NCBI RefSeq assembly: GCF_964340395.1 | Contig: NC_135568.1 | Span: 17,196,276 to 17,260,275 of the forward strand | Direction: 5' to 3' | Origin: Glandiceps talaboti | Taxonomy: Eukaryota; Hemichordata; Enteropneusta; Spengelidae | DNA: 64,000 nt | Shown here: positions 59,464 through 64,000 of the stretch, piece by piece | How the letters are laid out: each line of letters starts with the position of its first letter | Numbering within the stretch: the first letter of the stretch is position 1 | Translations under genes and position numbers: made by a program | Notes under the pieces: model-generated | Told to the model about the DNA's origin: nothing | The model's input: only the letters and a program-made list of their open reading frames with translations | The model's database searches: none

Positions 59464-62400
59464 ATGACATAATACCATATCGTTACAAATCTTGACGTGT
59501 GTTATACACACAAGCATCCGCTTATCCATTTCATTGCAGAATACAAGTGTCACATATCCTACCTATATTCTTTGTATTTCTATAGAGGGCGACGTTTCTA
59601 TTCTCGTTTGTGCTACTCGCAGACTTTCCGAAACGTTCCAAGGTCTCGAACACCACAAGTATACCCCTATAAGCTCCTTTCCTCTAATAGAGAATCGATA
59701 AAAGATAAATTTAGTATTGTTACATAATATGTAAATGAGAATGTAAGTAAAATATAATCTCTAAAACAATAGCTATATGTAATAAAACCATTTAGACAGG
59801 AACTACTAACCACGGTTACACAGATTAACCATTGGGGGCAGCACAAACAACCCAAATTTGAACGATACTTTCAATATCTGATCGAGTCGGAGGAATGTGT
59901 CCAAAGTCTTGCAACTGATCATGAGACTACCAAAAACTACCTGATGTGCACAAGATTTTGTTTTGGCACTTACCCCGTGAACTTGACTCCATTTCAACTC
60001 GTTGCCAGCATCAAGTAATCTGCTGGCTAACTCCAGAAAATTCTGATGCATGATAATCAAAAATTAAAAATAAAATTTAGTTTACTGTAAGGAAAATGAT
60101 AAAAGTACATATAAAATTACAAATACATGTATATGATTTTGAAGATTGTTAAGTAAAATATTTCGATGGTCTCCATGTACAGTGCTATAATGTCTTCAAT
60201 TTGATGTGTCAAAGGACCAATCAGACTTATTTGCATTGATTACTGCTATCAAGTTGCACATTATTTTACTCGACGATGAAATTTAAATAAATCGCCCATC
60301 ATTGAAATCTTGCAAGGAAGCCCTAGTACACCTTATACGTGTTTAGCCAATTTGGGAATTTGTTCAGGCTGTCAGGGTCTACTGGTAAATGCGATGACAG
60401 TTTCTTTGTCGTAACAAAAATAGATGAACTAAAGTGTAGTTGAGCATCTGTACACGCTTTTAAAGTTGAATTAGTTACCATGGTGATATTTAACCACGCA
60501 AAACACATTCTGTTTTATTTGGGGTTTTATTTCCTTACACTTTATTTGATATATATATTGGTTGTACAAATGCAACATTTCAACAACTTTGGATCTTATT
60601 AACAATTATTGTTTTGCAGTACTTAATTGTGAGTTTTGGGAGAGAAAATCAAAACTTGAAGATTTATGATGTAACATTTATAGCATTTGCTAATGAATTA
60701 AAAACCCCAGATAGAGCAGAAAGTGTCATGGCAGTACTAATCAATACACGTGAATTAAGTTTCAGTATGAAGGGACCATTTCTTGTGAATGAAAGTTCGT
60801 ATCTCCATTTTTGAATCTCTGCATTAATTGAATAACAATCGTAAACCATACCTCCACATAATCACTTTTTGCACCTTGAGTGGCATCAAAAATCAACGGA
60901 TCTATAAAACTGACTTGTGAAAGAATTGAGGAGGCCACGAGTAAGTCTCCACCAAACACAGTGTTTGTTTGTTCTTCATCATCACCGTTACCAAGGTAAT
61001 CACTCACATCATCAAGATGTTCGTTAGCTTTGTGAGTTTCATCTATTTCTGGCACCTGACGAATAATAGGAGTATCTTAAGATGGATTTGAATCTGAATA
61101 CGTTTTAGCGGGCTTTATATCAGCGTATTGAAAAGTGCGCCCTCAGTTACAGACGGCCATTTTCAAATGCCGTTTCGTTTTTTGAAAATATTTCACAATC
61201 GTCACATTTGAGTACATCTAAAGGTCGTGAAGTCGTGGTAAAATAAAATTGAAAAAAGAAACAGAGTGGACCACGGAGAGTAATGAAGTATTCAAGTGAC
61301 CTACACGAAATTAAAGATTTTAAACATGTAGTATATGTGAACTGGCTAGCGCTGTATTTAGGTAATATGCCAGCCGGGTATGGCAGGTGTACAAAGGGAA
61401 ACACCACTCCAAGAAATACAGATATTATGATAAACTATGGGTTATTGAGCGTCATGATTTGTATCACCTTAAACTACTTGCGATCTTAGAGAAACACTAA
61501 GTTGATTTTGTGCCTTTATAGGGTATGTTAACAGACTGAGTGTACATCCATCGCCACTTGTAAAAAGAATACCCCCTCTCCCCAACCAGAAATTACAGTC
61601 TGTGATCGCTAGAATTCCTGTTTTAACTTGCTTAGGGAGAATCTTACAGATTAGCAGCCAGCAGAAATACAATATTCATGGATGAGCGATGAATATTTAT
61701 TAAGAGATGTTTTACAATGATGGGAATAAGCATATATGAGTCATGAATATTCATTGTGTAACCATGAATATATTATTTTTTGCTGACTCCCATGATGCAA
61801 CAGCCCATCGCAAAGATACCCTACAATAGCACAATATCAACTTGATGCTTCTCTAAAATCGCAAGTAATTGTAGGTGATGTAAAATCATGAAATGATTCT
61901 CCTGTGAACCTATAGTTTATGAAAATGTCTTTATTTCCTGGAATGGTGTTCCCCTTTAAGTCGTGAATGCTTAGCCAGTCTTTCGCCTTTATCTCACCGT
62001 TTATAGCTCTTTAACTAGGTGCATTCAACCACTACTTAATTTAAATACTGGCTATATTTTATAGGTTTAATGTTCATATATATTTTTCTTGATATTATAC
62101 AGTTCGGTTGCCATAGTTCCAGGAAGCCAATGGGGGGGGGGGGGGTGCCCACATTCCCGAGTGACCGCCTTTTGCCTGCCCTTATCACATAAAGGTATAT
62201 TATTAGATATTGTCGGATATTTAATTACTTAGGTCCTTAATCTAATTAGTTAACGGTGATTACTTTTAACAACAGTTTACGGGTTAATCAAGCTAATGTC
62301 TTTTCTGTACTGAAGTCACCTTTATTTAGATACATCAGGTATGTACAACCCCCGCAACTGGGTAAATGCGACTACAACTGAGAGTCTCAATTTGAAGTAA

Positions 62401-63261
62401 ACACTAAGTGCGACTGTCTTTGCGACATGTTACAAATAGGCTATCACATTTCCATAAATAGTTTAATTACGTCAAACAACGACCCAATTAGTTTAAGGTC
62501 AGAGTTGAGATGACGCCTACATTGTACGTAACGACGCATGCCCAGTCCAAGTTAGTGTTAAATCTGCAATAGCTGCAACTGGAATGTTCTTTTTTTTTTC
62601 TTTTTAAAAAAAAATGATTTGTTAGGTAAAATAAATTACTCATAATATTGCACACCCTAAACAGTATTGCATCTCATGTTGGTATTTAAAAAAAGAAAGA
62701 AAAAAGGAGAAGTTATATACACTATATAAATAAAATCGAATTGATTTTTGGGTCCGTACCCTCAACAGCGATCATGATGTCAACTTGTTTGTGTACCATT
62801 TATTGACCATTGATTAATATGTCCAATGTCCAGTTATTGGTATTTTAACAATTTTCATTGACAATATTGTGGATGTGTGTTCGGTGACTGATACTCCATT
62901 TACACCTAGGTCAGTTCTAACATGGCGACAGATTCAAAACAAGTTTTTGCTCCCCAAGATTTAAACTTCACATTTCTTTCTGATAAAAGTATTTGACATA
63001 AATGATACAATCGTACTCACTCTGGAAGACTATAGTTCCATGAAAAGTTTTAGTTCCCATATTGTGCTTCCCTTTAAAAAACAACAACACTTTTATTGAG
63101 TTGTAACGAACCAATGAGAACAGTTGTAAAAACAAAAAAAGTTACTTTACAAAAATTAAAACTGACCTTTGATCTAATCTCCAGTAAGGCCTTCGATTTA
63201 CAGTCTGCGGTGTCAGGGGGTAGCCAATCACCATCAATGTTACAAGTTCGTCGCATGACAC
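35851..63261 (-). CDS. Adhesion G-protein-coupled receptor (HRM-GAIN-GPS-7TM), 5' partial
   Basis: Adhesion GPCRs are plasma-membrane receptors that cut themselves at the GPS and are activated by the exposed tethered peptide. Minus-strand exons from right to left encode the end of an HRM domain, a GAIN domain, the GPS ([13 protein letters not shown], cleavage between L and T), TM1 to TM7, and a short tail ending GPSHQP. From the exon at 60852-61055 to the stop, 18 exons join in phase for 638 codons. Family marks are the TM3 exon (VNC..W), GWTVP in TM4, TVTW in TM6, and YLF-x7-G followed by [11 protein letters not shown] at the TM7 end. The first GPS tryptophan is replaced, but the HLT triad and four Cys are kept. 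The N-terminal ectodomain lies off the right edge, so I cannot assign a subfamily. A TRIM gene and an LTR retroelement sit in its introns on the opposite strand. Confidence 0.9.
36781..36915 (-). CDS. aGPCR exon: cytoplasmic tail
   Basis: 45 codons in phase 0 (acceptor gtcag, donor GAG|gtaag). It encodes [18 protein letters not shown], then a Lys/Gln-rich helix and [17 protein letters not shown] repeats the CGTNEE of the previous exon 16 residues on. Confidence 0.8.
37688..37729 (-). CDS. aGPCR exon: end of TM7
   Basis: 14 codons ([14 protein letters not shown]), phase 0. Joined to the neighbours it gives G-x-x-VYL-x-x-C-x-x-NEE, aligning with the adhesion-GPCR TM7 end (QGFFIFLFYC..NSEV). 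Confidence 0.85.
38109..38235 (-). CDS. aGPCR exon: TM6 and start of TM7
   Basis: Acceptor ttccag, donor GTGATG|gtaaat, phase 2 to 0. It encodes [18 protein letters not shown] (TM6, with TVTW at the GITW position) and [12 protein letters not shown] (start of TM7). The donor was chosen because it restores the conserved YLF-x7-G spacing. Confidence 0.85.
39256..39347 (-). CDS. aGPCR exon: TM5 second half and ICL3
   Basis: Acceptor gatag, donor ATTGA|gtaaga. It encodes [20 protein letters not shown] followed by an acidic stretch [11 protein letters not shown]. Its hydrophobic start continues the TM5 helix from the exon at 39903-39969. Confidence 0.82.
39460..39650. repeat. Interspersed repeat E, copy 1
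   Basis: Inverted pair TTAGATGAACAATAAATATTC and GAATATTCAGTTTTCATCTAA, then GTGATGTAAGATCATGA and GTTTACGAAAATG. Matches 61670-61960. Confidence 0.7.
39903..39969 (-). CDS. aGPCR exon: ECL2/TM5 first half
   Basis: Encodes [20 protein letters not shown]: the ECL2 cysteine, the LEG.. region and the start of TM5. Phase 2 to 0, acceptor tatag, donor CTG|gtaagt. Confidence 0.82.
40135..40260. repeat. T/G-rich low-complexity tract
   Basis: Runs of T interrupted by G, ending in nine G. The minus-strand frame through it is Lys/Gln/Asn-rich and not credible as a gene. Confidence 0.92.
40867..40962 (-). CDS. aGPCR exon: TM4
   Basis: Encodes [20 protein letters not shown], with the family GWG.P motif as GWTVP, then [12 protein letters not shown]. 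Phase 2 at both ends, donor CCAA|gtatgt. Confidence 0.87.
41390..41418 (-). CDS. aGPCR small exon: ICL2 (tentative borders)
   Basis: 29 bases after a tgtag acceptor encode [10 protein letters not shown] with a CG|gtaata donor. This is the choice that keeps phase between the TM3 exon (phase 0) and the TM4 exon (phase 2). An alternative 21-bp exon (41390-41410) works if the TM3 exon ends at 46809 instead of 46829. Confidence 0.55.
41821..44043 (+). CDS. TRIM-NHL protein (RING, two B-boxes, coiled coil, filamin-type, NHL repeats), intronless
   Basis: A 740-residue intact single-exon frame. RING C3HC4 ligands are C19, C22, C34, H36, C39, C42, C54 and C57. B-box 1 is near residues 97-134 ([14 protein letters not shown]), B-box 2 near 157-190 ([22 protein letters not shown]), and a coiled coil spans about 200-330. 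A filamin-type Ig ends in [10 protein letters not shown]. About six NHL repeats from residue 467 ([40 protein letters not shown]) form a beta-propeller. This is the TRIM2/TRIM3/TRIM71 architecture. Such proteins are RING ubiquitin ligases whose propeller binds RNA or protein. It lies inside an intron of the minus-strand GPCR. Lack of introns suggests retroposition or membership of an intronless TRIM expansion. The ATG is the first in frame; TGACGTC lies just upstream. Confidence 0.95.
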   Translation: MASEESRFLEQINENFLVCGICSERYKNAKLLSCLHSFCEPCLSKLVEGDSLVCPNCRRTHQVPSVGASGLAGNTFVNQLVEQFKQREEKSVNVGKCEGCQEGTVTQRCTDCAINFCIICAKAHRYVPLTRSHRLLAIAEYEITKSKDPSSVQRPTYCSKHPDNQLKFYCDTCEGPICLECTAIDHPRPEHKYRYLDEAAADYTKEVTTMIQDLKTKEAEASDSKSEVEKMADSLEQRYQEEEVKVKDHIDKTIEETTRKIQDNGKELLGEMKAEYDRRRTNLQAQLKEIECIESDLTNSREFAENIMHYGNASQLMTARKGMTSQIQEVMTLETKCSPTEDDYMEFHPIDDFCTAKMLGTITMQTTQYKLLDIPEFVRVKEDLTFKVSTEQPTKKKDVTAVQDVRAEMKTPDKKTQDMTVRDNKDGTFSLKSQTQIEGDHQLSVSVCKKPLHGSPVNVKVIPQKGLVRKFGGKGSGQGEIDMPWGVTMTKSGSVIVNEEKNYRMQLFSLQGQHQRFIQFTNFPSSYLPIYSVISDEGLIFTADYCNNRVVVCDENGKLIRHFGEDKLEQPFGVALSASNHRVYVSDRSLSCVLIYTQDGDFIKSFGDETRGDGKLLCPYDIVISSITGNVYVSDYESHTVKVYSDDGDYLYSIGCQGSGDGQLNNPTGLTTDKHDNVYVCDYGNNRVQKFNSLGKFINVVDCGTDPLSRPVGVCVTDEEPFGKVIVAEQNANYIRVINQ
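45385..45705. repeat. Interspersed element family B, copy 2
   Basis: Same order as 19090-19460: TTATTCCCCAATATTTCTTT, TTCAGCCAAGGACAATACGA, GTGACCTAAGGG, then CATGACGTAGAACGCCCAGG and GCATGGTATTATG. Confidence 0.82.
46829..46936 (-). CDS. aGPCR exon: TM3
   Basis: Encodes [20 protein letters not shown] and onward to FKLKYYI: the conserved TM3 cysteine, the FxW motif and a hydrophobic helix. Acceptor tttcag, donor ACATA|gtaact gives 36 codons. A second possible donor lies at 46809. Confidence 0.85.
47733..47832 (-). CDS. aGPCR exon: ICL1/TM2
   Basis: Encodes [20 protein letters not shown] and [14 protein letters not shown]. It has the position and hydrophobicity of TM2. Phase 2 to 0, acceptor tacag, donor AAG|gtaaag. 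Confidence 0.82.
48440..49240. mobile_element. ~0.8-kb foldback element with long inverted repeats
   Basis: Outer arms GTAAAAGGTTTGTTA (48456) and TAACAAACCTTTTAC (to about 49181). Inner arms share GTTCGACCAACTGTACCTCT (48566) with its inverted copy near 49030-49055, then ACCTACTA and ATCACAGTGTAA. The outer motifs relate it to the palindromic elements at 15240 and 17516. No coding capacity. Confidence 0.82.
49582..49641. repeat. 26-bp near-perfect hairpin
   Basis: CGAATAGG(G)TTTTGAATTC plus GTTATTTC is mirrored by GAAATAAC plus GAATTCAAAACCTATTCG across a 7-base AT spacer. Confidence 0.93.
50006..50103 (-). CDS. aGPCR exon: TM1
   Basis: Encodes PFYVEASQ, then the hydrophobic [20 protein letters not shown] and CLSR. 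Acceptor tttcag, donor AAG|gtacgt. It joins in phase 0 to the GPS exon, from which it is separated by the intron holding the LTR retroelement. Confidence 0.87.
50351..50673 (+). repeat. 5' LTR of Ty3/Gypsy-type element
   Basis: Begins TGTAACCTACTCC and ends AACTGGTTACA. It is directly followed by the primer-binding site and identical to the 3' LTR except for one base. Confidence 0.95.
50679..50698 (+). other. Primer-binding site, tRNA-Lys type
   Basis: TGGCGCCCAATGTGGGGC starts 5 bases after the 5' LTR. It resembles the site complementary to the 3' end of tRNA-Lys(1,2), with one difference (AAT for AAC) from the consensus I recall. Confidence 0.75.
51187..52749 (+). CDS. Gag with N-terminal RRM, PNMA/ARC-like capsid and CCHC knuckle
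   Basis: 520 residues from the ATG at 51187; the frame is also open upstream to a GTG. Residues about 17-92 form an RRM-like fold: VFIKGI fits RNP2, RDYAFCQF fits RNP1. Residues about 200-372 look like a Ty3/Gypsy capsid of the PNMA type ([20 protein letters not shown], then LRGEASKIV and [20 protein letters not shown]). A basic linker leads to the knuckle [14 protein letters not shown] near residue 474. Gag would package the element RNA into particles. An RRM on Gag is uncommon; PNMA proteins carry an RRM-like N-terminus, so this may be kin to their progenitor. No internal stop or frameshift is present. Confidence 0.88.
   Translation: MDTPPCTPSHNPIDSTVFIKGIAISATSQQLRDFCSSAGEVVRIERPFDPELSCSRDYAFCQFIDIATAKTALGILSGKMFMDKQVEVSVVPSNMKDELRYCMSPMYVTSPLMMPSYRRKTKSVIGPSMSTPTLDYDNVVSQADLDHMISVVRKAGHDVTPLHNPIGTSSKTGYSGPSVTCPMSSDQSSVMLPASLFQPPRIVTFSGDPKNKGDSDFEAWKYEVDCLLRDGSHSREILTTAVRKSLRGEASKIVMHMGVDTSIEAIVEKLVGIYGVVESGASLLQQFYNSKQEERESVAAYGCRLEVAINKARERGGLAAPAVDEALKTVFWKGLFSEQIKNVARHRYDQAKTFDELLRITRVAEQEVRESALYSKPPRSGITHQSSVPEQSNVTKVADPMVKELQQSVQLLTAKLAELEKREVPTTVDGQQQLLEYTDGGRGRGRTRTTSQRSPRAQQRSPEGAGRVHGNIRCFKCGQDGHIARGCRNLKADNNQSTTTASTASTESLNTQVPPLVGKW
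52710..52716 (+). promoter_or_regulatory. -1 ribosomal frameshift slippery heptamer
   Basis: TTTAAAC occurs in the gag frame as T TTA AAC, the X XXY YYZ pattern, 30 bases before the gag stop. The -1 frame stays open from here to a TGA at 52884-52886, past the gag stop. This is the expected Gag-Pol junction. No reading-through product is complete here, because pol is deleted downstream. Confidence 0.75.
52874..54391 (+). CDS. Integrase remnant with complete D,D35E core and long C-terminal extension
   Basis: 505 codons from an internal ATG. The catalytic triad is present: D in MDYLTLE (residue 2), D in HSDQGRNFE (61), E in NGQTERFN (97), with exactly 35 residues between the last two. A Gypsy-type C-terminal domain ([20 protein letters not shown]) follows, then about 200 residues of acidic, low-complexity tail ending ISIVSNG. 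The N-terminal HHCC domain and all upstream pol are missing. The frame also differs from the -1 pol frame that leaves gag, so the original polyprotein cannot be made. It is best treated as a truncated relic. Confidence 0.85.
   Translation: MDYLTLEESKGGISNILVITDHFTRYAVAIPTSNQTAQTTAKHLFDNFMVHYGFPARLHSDQGRNFESEVIQQLCKITGVQKSRTTPYHPQGNGQTERFNRTLLDMLGTLSEQQKKDWKSYVSSLVHAYNCTRNDSTHFSPYYLMFGRHPRLPIDVYLGLEPADSIENTHHDYAALLRDRLDYAYGVASEESTRKSKDNKRRYDCKVRDSVLELGDRVLVKNVNIRGKHKIADRWEKDVFTVINKPNPDIPVYVVRPETGSGRERTLHRNLLLPCFSLPRPPDMKPAISKETVGTRSRIKTRSYKASDNSSDDDSSDSCEDIDFVRVSTKCKPHDVSSHKHKQLCEEEKIEILGEVNPSNVSIRHRHIDETIPMEDVETPSVTFVVEKEIPTSTVETSVQDITAEVVTSPIPDAQEEAQPDCSVYVEKEVQEEPNKEPEREPVRRSKRTIKPPDRLNLTQICVKPDWMVKADYLSSLDLSSLTQDLGEESKHNVCSAIISIVSNG
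54444..54457 (+). other. Polypurine tract of the LTR element
   Basis: A purine run (AAGAGGGGGAGGG) directly abuts the TG of the 3' LTR, the expected plus-strand primer. Confidence 0.85.
54458..54780 (+). repeat. 3' LTR of Ty3/Gypsy-type element
   Basis: Same length and ends as the 5' LTR, one mismatch in 323 by eye. It is offset by 4107 bases from the first copy. Confidence 0.95.
55009..55147 (-). CDS. aGPCR exon: GPS autoproteolysis site and tethered agonist
   Basis: Encodes [16 protein letters not shown] and [13 protein letters not shown]. The HL|T triad and TNFAVVM tethered peptide are intact, so self-cleavage is expected. Acceptor ttcag, donor ATT|gtaagt. Confidence 0.93.
55769..55818 (-). 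CDS. aGPCR exon: start of GPS subdomain
   Basis: Encodes [17 protein letters not shown]. The first GPS cysteine is present, but the Trp usually two residues later is not. Phase 0 to 2. Confidence 0.85.
56600..56750 (-). CDS. aGPCR exon: GAIN beta-strands
   Basis: Encodes [38 protein letters not shown] and EFYPKE, typical of the GAIN-B strands just before the GPS. Phase 2 to 0. Confidence 0.85.
56950..57030. repeat. CA / CAGA microsatellite
   Basis: Degenerate ACACAGAC units in an aGPCR intron. Confidence 0.88.
57172..57210. repeat. (CAA)n microsatellite
   Basis: About 12 CAA triplets in an aGPCR intron near the GAIN exon. Confidence 0.93.
57292..57361 (-). CDS. aGPCR exon: GAIN domain
   Basis: Encodes [19 protein letters not shown], matching the GAIN pattern of a hydrophobic strand then LYRN. 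Phase 1 to 2, acceptor ttcag, donor AAA|gtgagt. Confidence 0.83.
57550..57715. repeat. Interspersed repeat D, copy 2
   Basis: CCCTCAACGGCGACCACGG, GGGTATTTTAACAATTTTCA and TTGTGGCTGTCTGATC align with 62755-62900. Confidence 0.75.
58186..58780. repeat. ~600-bp CAGA / CA microsatellite
   Basis: Mostly (CAGA)n with CA interruptions, ending in about 40 bp of pure (CA)n. It generates Cys/Val/Leu/Ser frames on one strand and Thr/Asp/Arg/Gln frames on the other, all artefacts. Confidence 0.97.
58862..58984 (-). CDS. aGPCR exon: GAIN domain
   Basis: Encodes [32 protein letters not shown] and DNSSSG. Phase 1 to 1, acceptor attag, donor TCAG|gtacgt. It contains Asn-glycosylation-type sites (NKT, NSS). 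Confidence 0.82.
59103..59458. repeat. CTGT then CT(GA) microsatellite
   Basis: About 95 bp of (CTGT)n, then TCTCTGAC-type units, then about 60 bp of pure (CT)n. Confidence 0.97.
59811..60042 (-). CDS. aGPCR exon: GAIN-A helices
   Basis: Encodes [18 protein letters not shown], the typical GAIN-A NFL..A..LLD..N...W pattern, then [14 protein letters not shown]. Phase 0 to 1, donor CGTG|gttagt. A GT..AG pair inside it would give only a 33-base intron, so I read it as one exon. Confidence 0.83.
60852..61055 (-). CDS. aGPCR exon: start of GAIN domain
   Basis: 68 codons, phase 0. It encodes [20 protein letters not shown], an acidic linker, then [13 protein letters not shown]. Donor GAG|gtatgg joins in phase to the exon at 59811-60042. 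Confidence 0.8.
61554..61649 (-). repeat. 96-bp high-identity repeat, copy 2
   Basis: Reverse complement of 18764-18859 with few differences. Sharp ends at CCACTTGTA and CTTACAG on the plus strand. Confidence 0.85.
61670..61960. repeat. Interspersed repeat E, copy 2
   Basis: ATATTCATGGATGAGCGATG, GAATATTTATT, then GTGATGTAAAATCATGA and GTTTATGAAAATG; same order as 39460-39650. Confidence 0.65.
62755..62900. repeat. Interspersed repeat D, copy 3
   Basis: CCCTCAACAGCGATCATGATG, TGGTATTTTAACAATTTTCA and GTGACTGATACTCCA match repeat D at 57550. Confidence 0.75.
63021..63066 (-). CDS. Possible small aGPCR exon between HRM and GAIN
   Basis: 46 bases between a ggaag acceptor and a good CAGA|gtgagt donor encode [15 protein letters not shown]. 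It starts in phase with the HRM exon but ends in phase 1, while the next recognised exon starts in phase 0. Either an exon is missing between them or this one is false. Confidence 0.35.
63167..63261 (-). CDS. aGPCR exon: end of hormone-receptor (HRM) domain
   Basis: Encodes [20 protein letters not shown] then [13 protein letters not shown]..dG.W.pp....C is the C-terminal half of the HRM domain. Acceptor cgtag, donor AAAG|gtcagt. Upstream exons lie beyond the right edge. Confidence 0.85.
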
Positions 63262-63539
63262 CTACGAATCAATAACACGATGACGTAATTGTAAAATTAC
63301 AAAGTGTTGTAAAATCATAAAATAGTCAAATATTGTGCATTTATCTGAATAAAATTAATATGAGGGAATTAAGGTAGTAGTTAGGTTAATATGCTCCTCG
63401 GAAGTACCAATATTTAAACCTCTGCTGCTGTTACATTGTTCATTATATCAAAATTACGCCATTTTGTAATCAATACTAAGGTGCTGTTCTGTCTACCGAT
63501 ATTGTGTGATCTAAGGTGAAAATACATTGGTGACTTACA

Positions 63540-63625
63540 CTGTTCCGGTTCGGTTCGGTTCGTTTCGATTCGGTGAGTTTCGGTTCGGTGGGGTGAGGTG
63601 AGGTGAGGTGAGGTGAGGTGAGGAA
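63540..63625. repeat. (GGTTC)n and (GGTGA)n pentanucleotide repeat
   Basis: GGTTCGGTTCGGTTCG variants pass into pure GGTGAGGTGAGGTGAG. It lies 5' of the HRM exon on the gene's strand. Confidence 0.92.
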
Positions 63626-64000
63626 ATCGCGGTGTACAGACATTAAAACAACAAACTATGTGATAAAATAACAACTGTGAAAGTTAGGTTTTGCAGGTAG
63701 GACGATTTCTTTTTCATACTAGAACGATATCGTGCATGAGTACCAGTGTAGCGTACTTGGGGTATTTGCAACAGCTTTTGTGTGATGTTCTCTGCGGCCG
63801 TAAATTCACGTACGAGGCAAGTAAAAGTACAACAGAAAACACAACAAGAACAAGTTATACTAGACACCATTTAAGTACTTAGTGGAATCCTAACCCCACC
63901 TCCACCCTGTACTACTAACCCCCCCCCCCCCTTACCCCCACCCTGTACTACAACAATGCCCTTTCATAACTCTGTTATTAGTGTTTAGACAGAAATGTGC
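63626..64000. other. Right edge, no feature recognised
   Basis: Apart from short C runs near 63913 I see no exon or repeat here. It is probably the intron before the HRM exon. Confidence 0.4.

Larger units (their letters stand above)
61057..63020. other. aGPCR intron with no recognised exon
   Basis: It contains repeats at 61554, 61670 and 62755 and a poly-G run near 62132. The phase break between the flanking exons suggests that one small exon may be hidden here. Confidence 0.5.

Noticed and set aside
58806-59553. Arg/Glu/Ser-rich frames of 117-180 codons
   Set aside because: CT/CTGT repeat translations; the one real part is the aGPCR exon at 58862-58984.
59941-59973. GT..AG pair that could be an intron within a GAIN exon
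   Set aside because: 33 bases is too short for a normal intron and the frame is open through it.
60323-60508. Minus-strand frame between two GAIN exons
   Set aside because: No fitting splice sites or phase, and the neighbouring exons join directly in phase 0.
61147-61407. 86-codon minus-strand frame in the gap between HRM and GAIN exons
   Set aside because: No adhesion-GPCR similarity, and no acceptor or donor in the needed phase that I could find.

Overview
This is eukaryotic nuclear DNA, most likely from a marine invertebrate. Introns have GT..AG borders, sequence between exons is AT-rich, and simple repeats of the CTGT/CAGA, GT and GA types are abundant. Short inverted-repeat elements are scattered throughout, and the protein families are metazoan (ANKIB1-type RBR ligase, TRIM-NHL, adhesion GPCR). 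I cannot name the species. There is no prokaryotic-style gene organisation, and nearly all other long reading frames come from microsatellites or minisatellites.

Layout. Positions 1-7985 look like intron or upstream DNA of the first gene: a 369-bp inverted-repeat element, a 2.3-kb satellite of 45-48 bp units, and CTGT repeats. Positions 7986-28564 (+) carry 16 or 17 exons of an ANKIB1-like RING-IBR-RING ubiquitin ligase. The ankyrin half lies upstream of the window. The spliced exons stay in frame for 1144 codons. The ligase core is followed by an extended tail with four ubiquitin-interacting-type motifs on separate exons, a small Cys/His cassette exon, and a long basic last exon. Positions 28565-35850 are the tail-to-tail gap between this gene and the next.

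Positions 35851-63261 (-) carry about 20 exons of an adhesion G-protein-coupled receptor: the end of a hormone-receptor (HRM) domain, a GAIN domain with an intact HL/T GPS site, seven membrane segments and a short tail. Its 5' exons lie beyond the right edge. Two features sit inside its introns on the opposite strand. One is an intact, intronless 740-residue TRIM-NHL gene (41821-44043). The other is a very young Ty3/Gypsy-type LTR retroelement (50351-54780), located between the GPS exon and the first membrane-helix exon.

The retroelement is the most unusual feature. Its Gag starts with an RRM-like RNA-binding domain, followed by a PNMA/ARC-like capsid and a CCHC knuckle. A TTTAAAC slippery site precedes the gag stop. 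Protease, reverse transcriptase and RNase H are deleted, but a complete D,D35E integrase core remains. The two 323-bp LTRs differ at one base, so this defective copy was probably mobilised recently in trans. The other main observation is that the 45-48 bp satellite resembles the terminal inverted repeat of the neighbouring short element.

Two genes bear on ubiquitin signalling: the ANKIB1-like RBR ligase, which couples ubiquitin transfer to ubiquitin reading, and the TRIM RING ligase. The receptor is an unrelated gene that hosts the nested gene and the retroelement. I see no operon-like or pathway-level link between neighbours.
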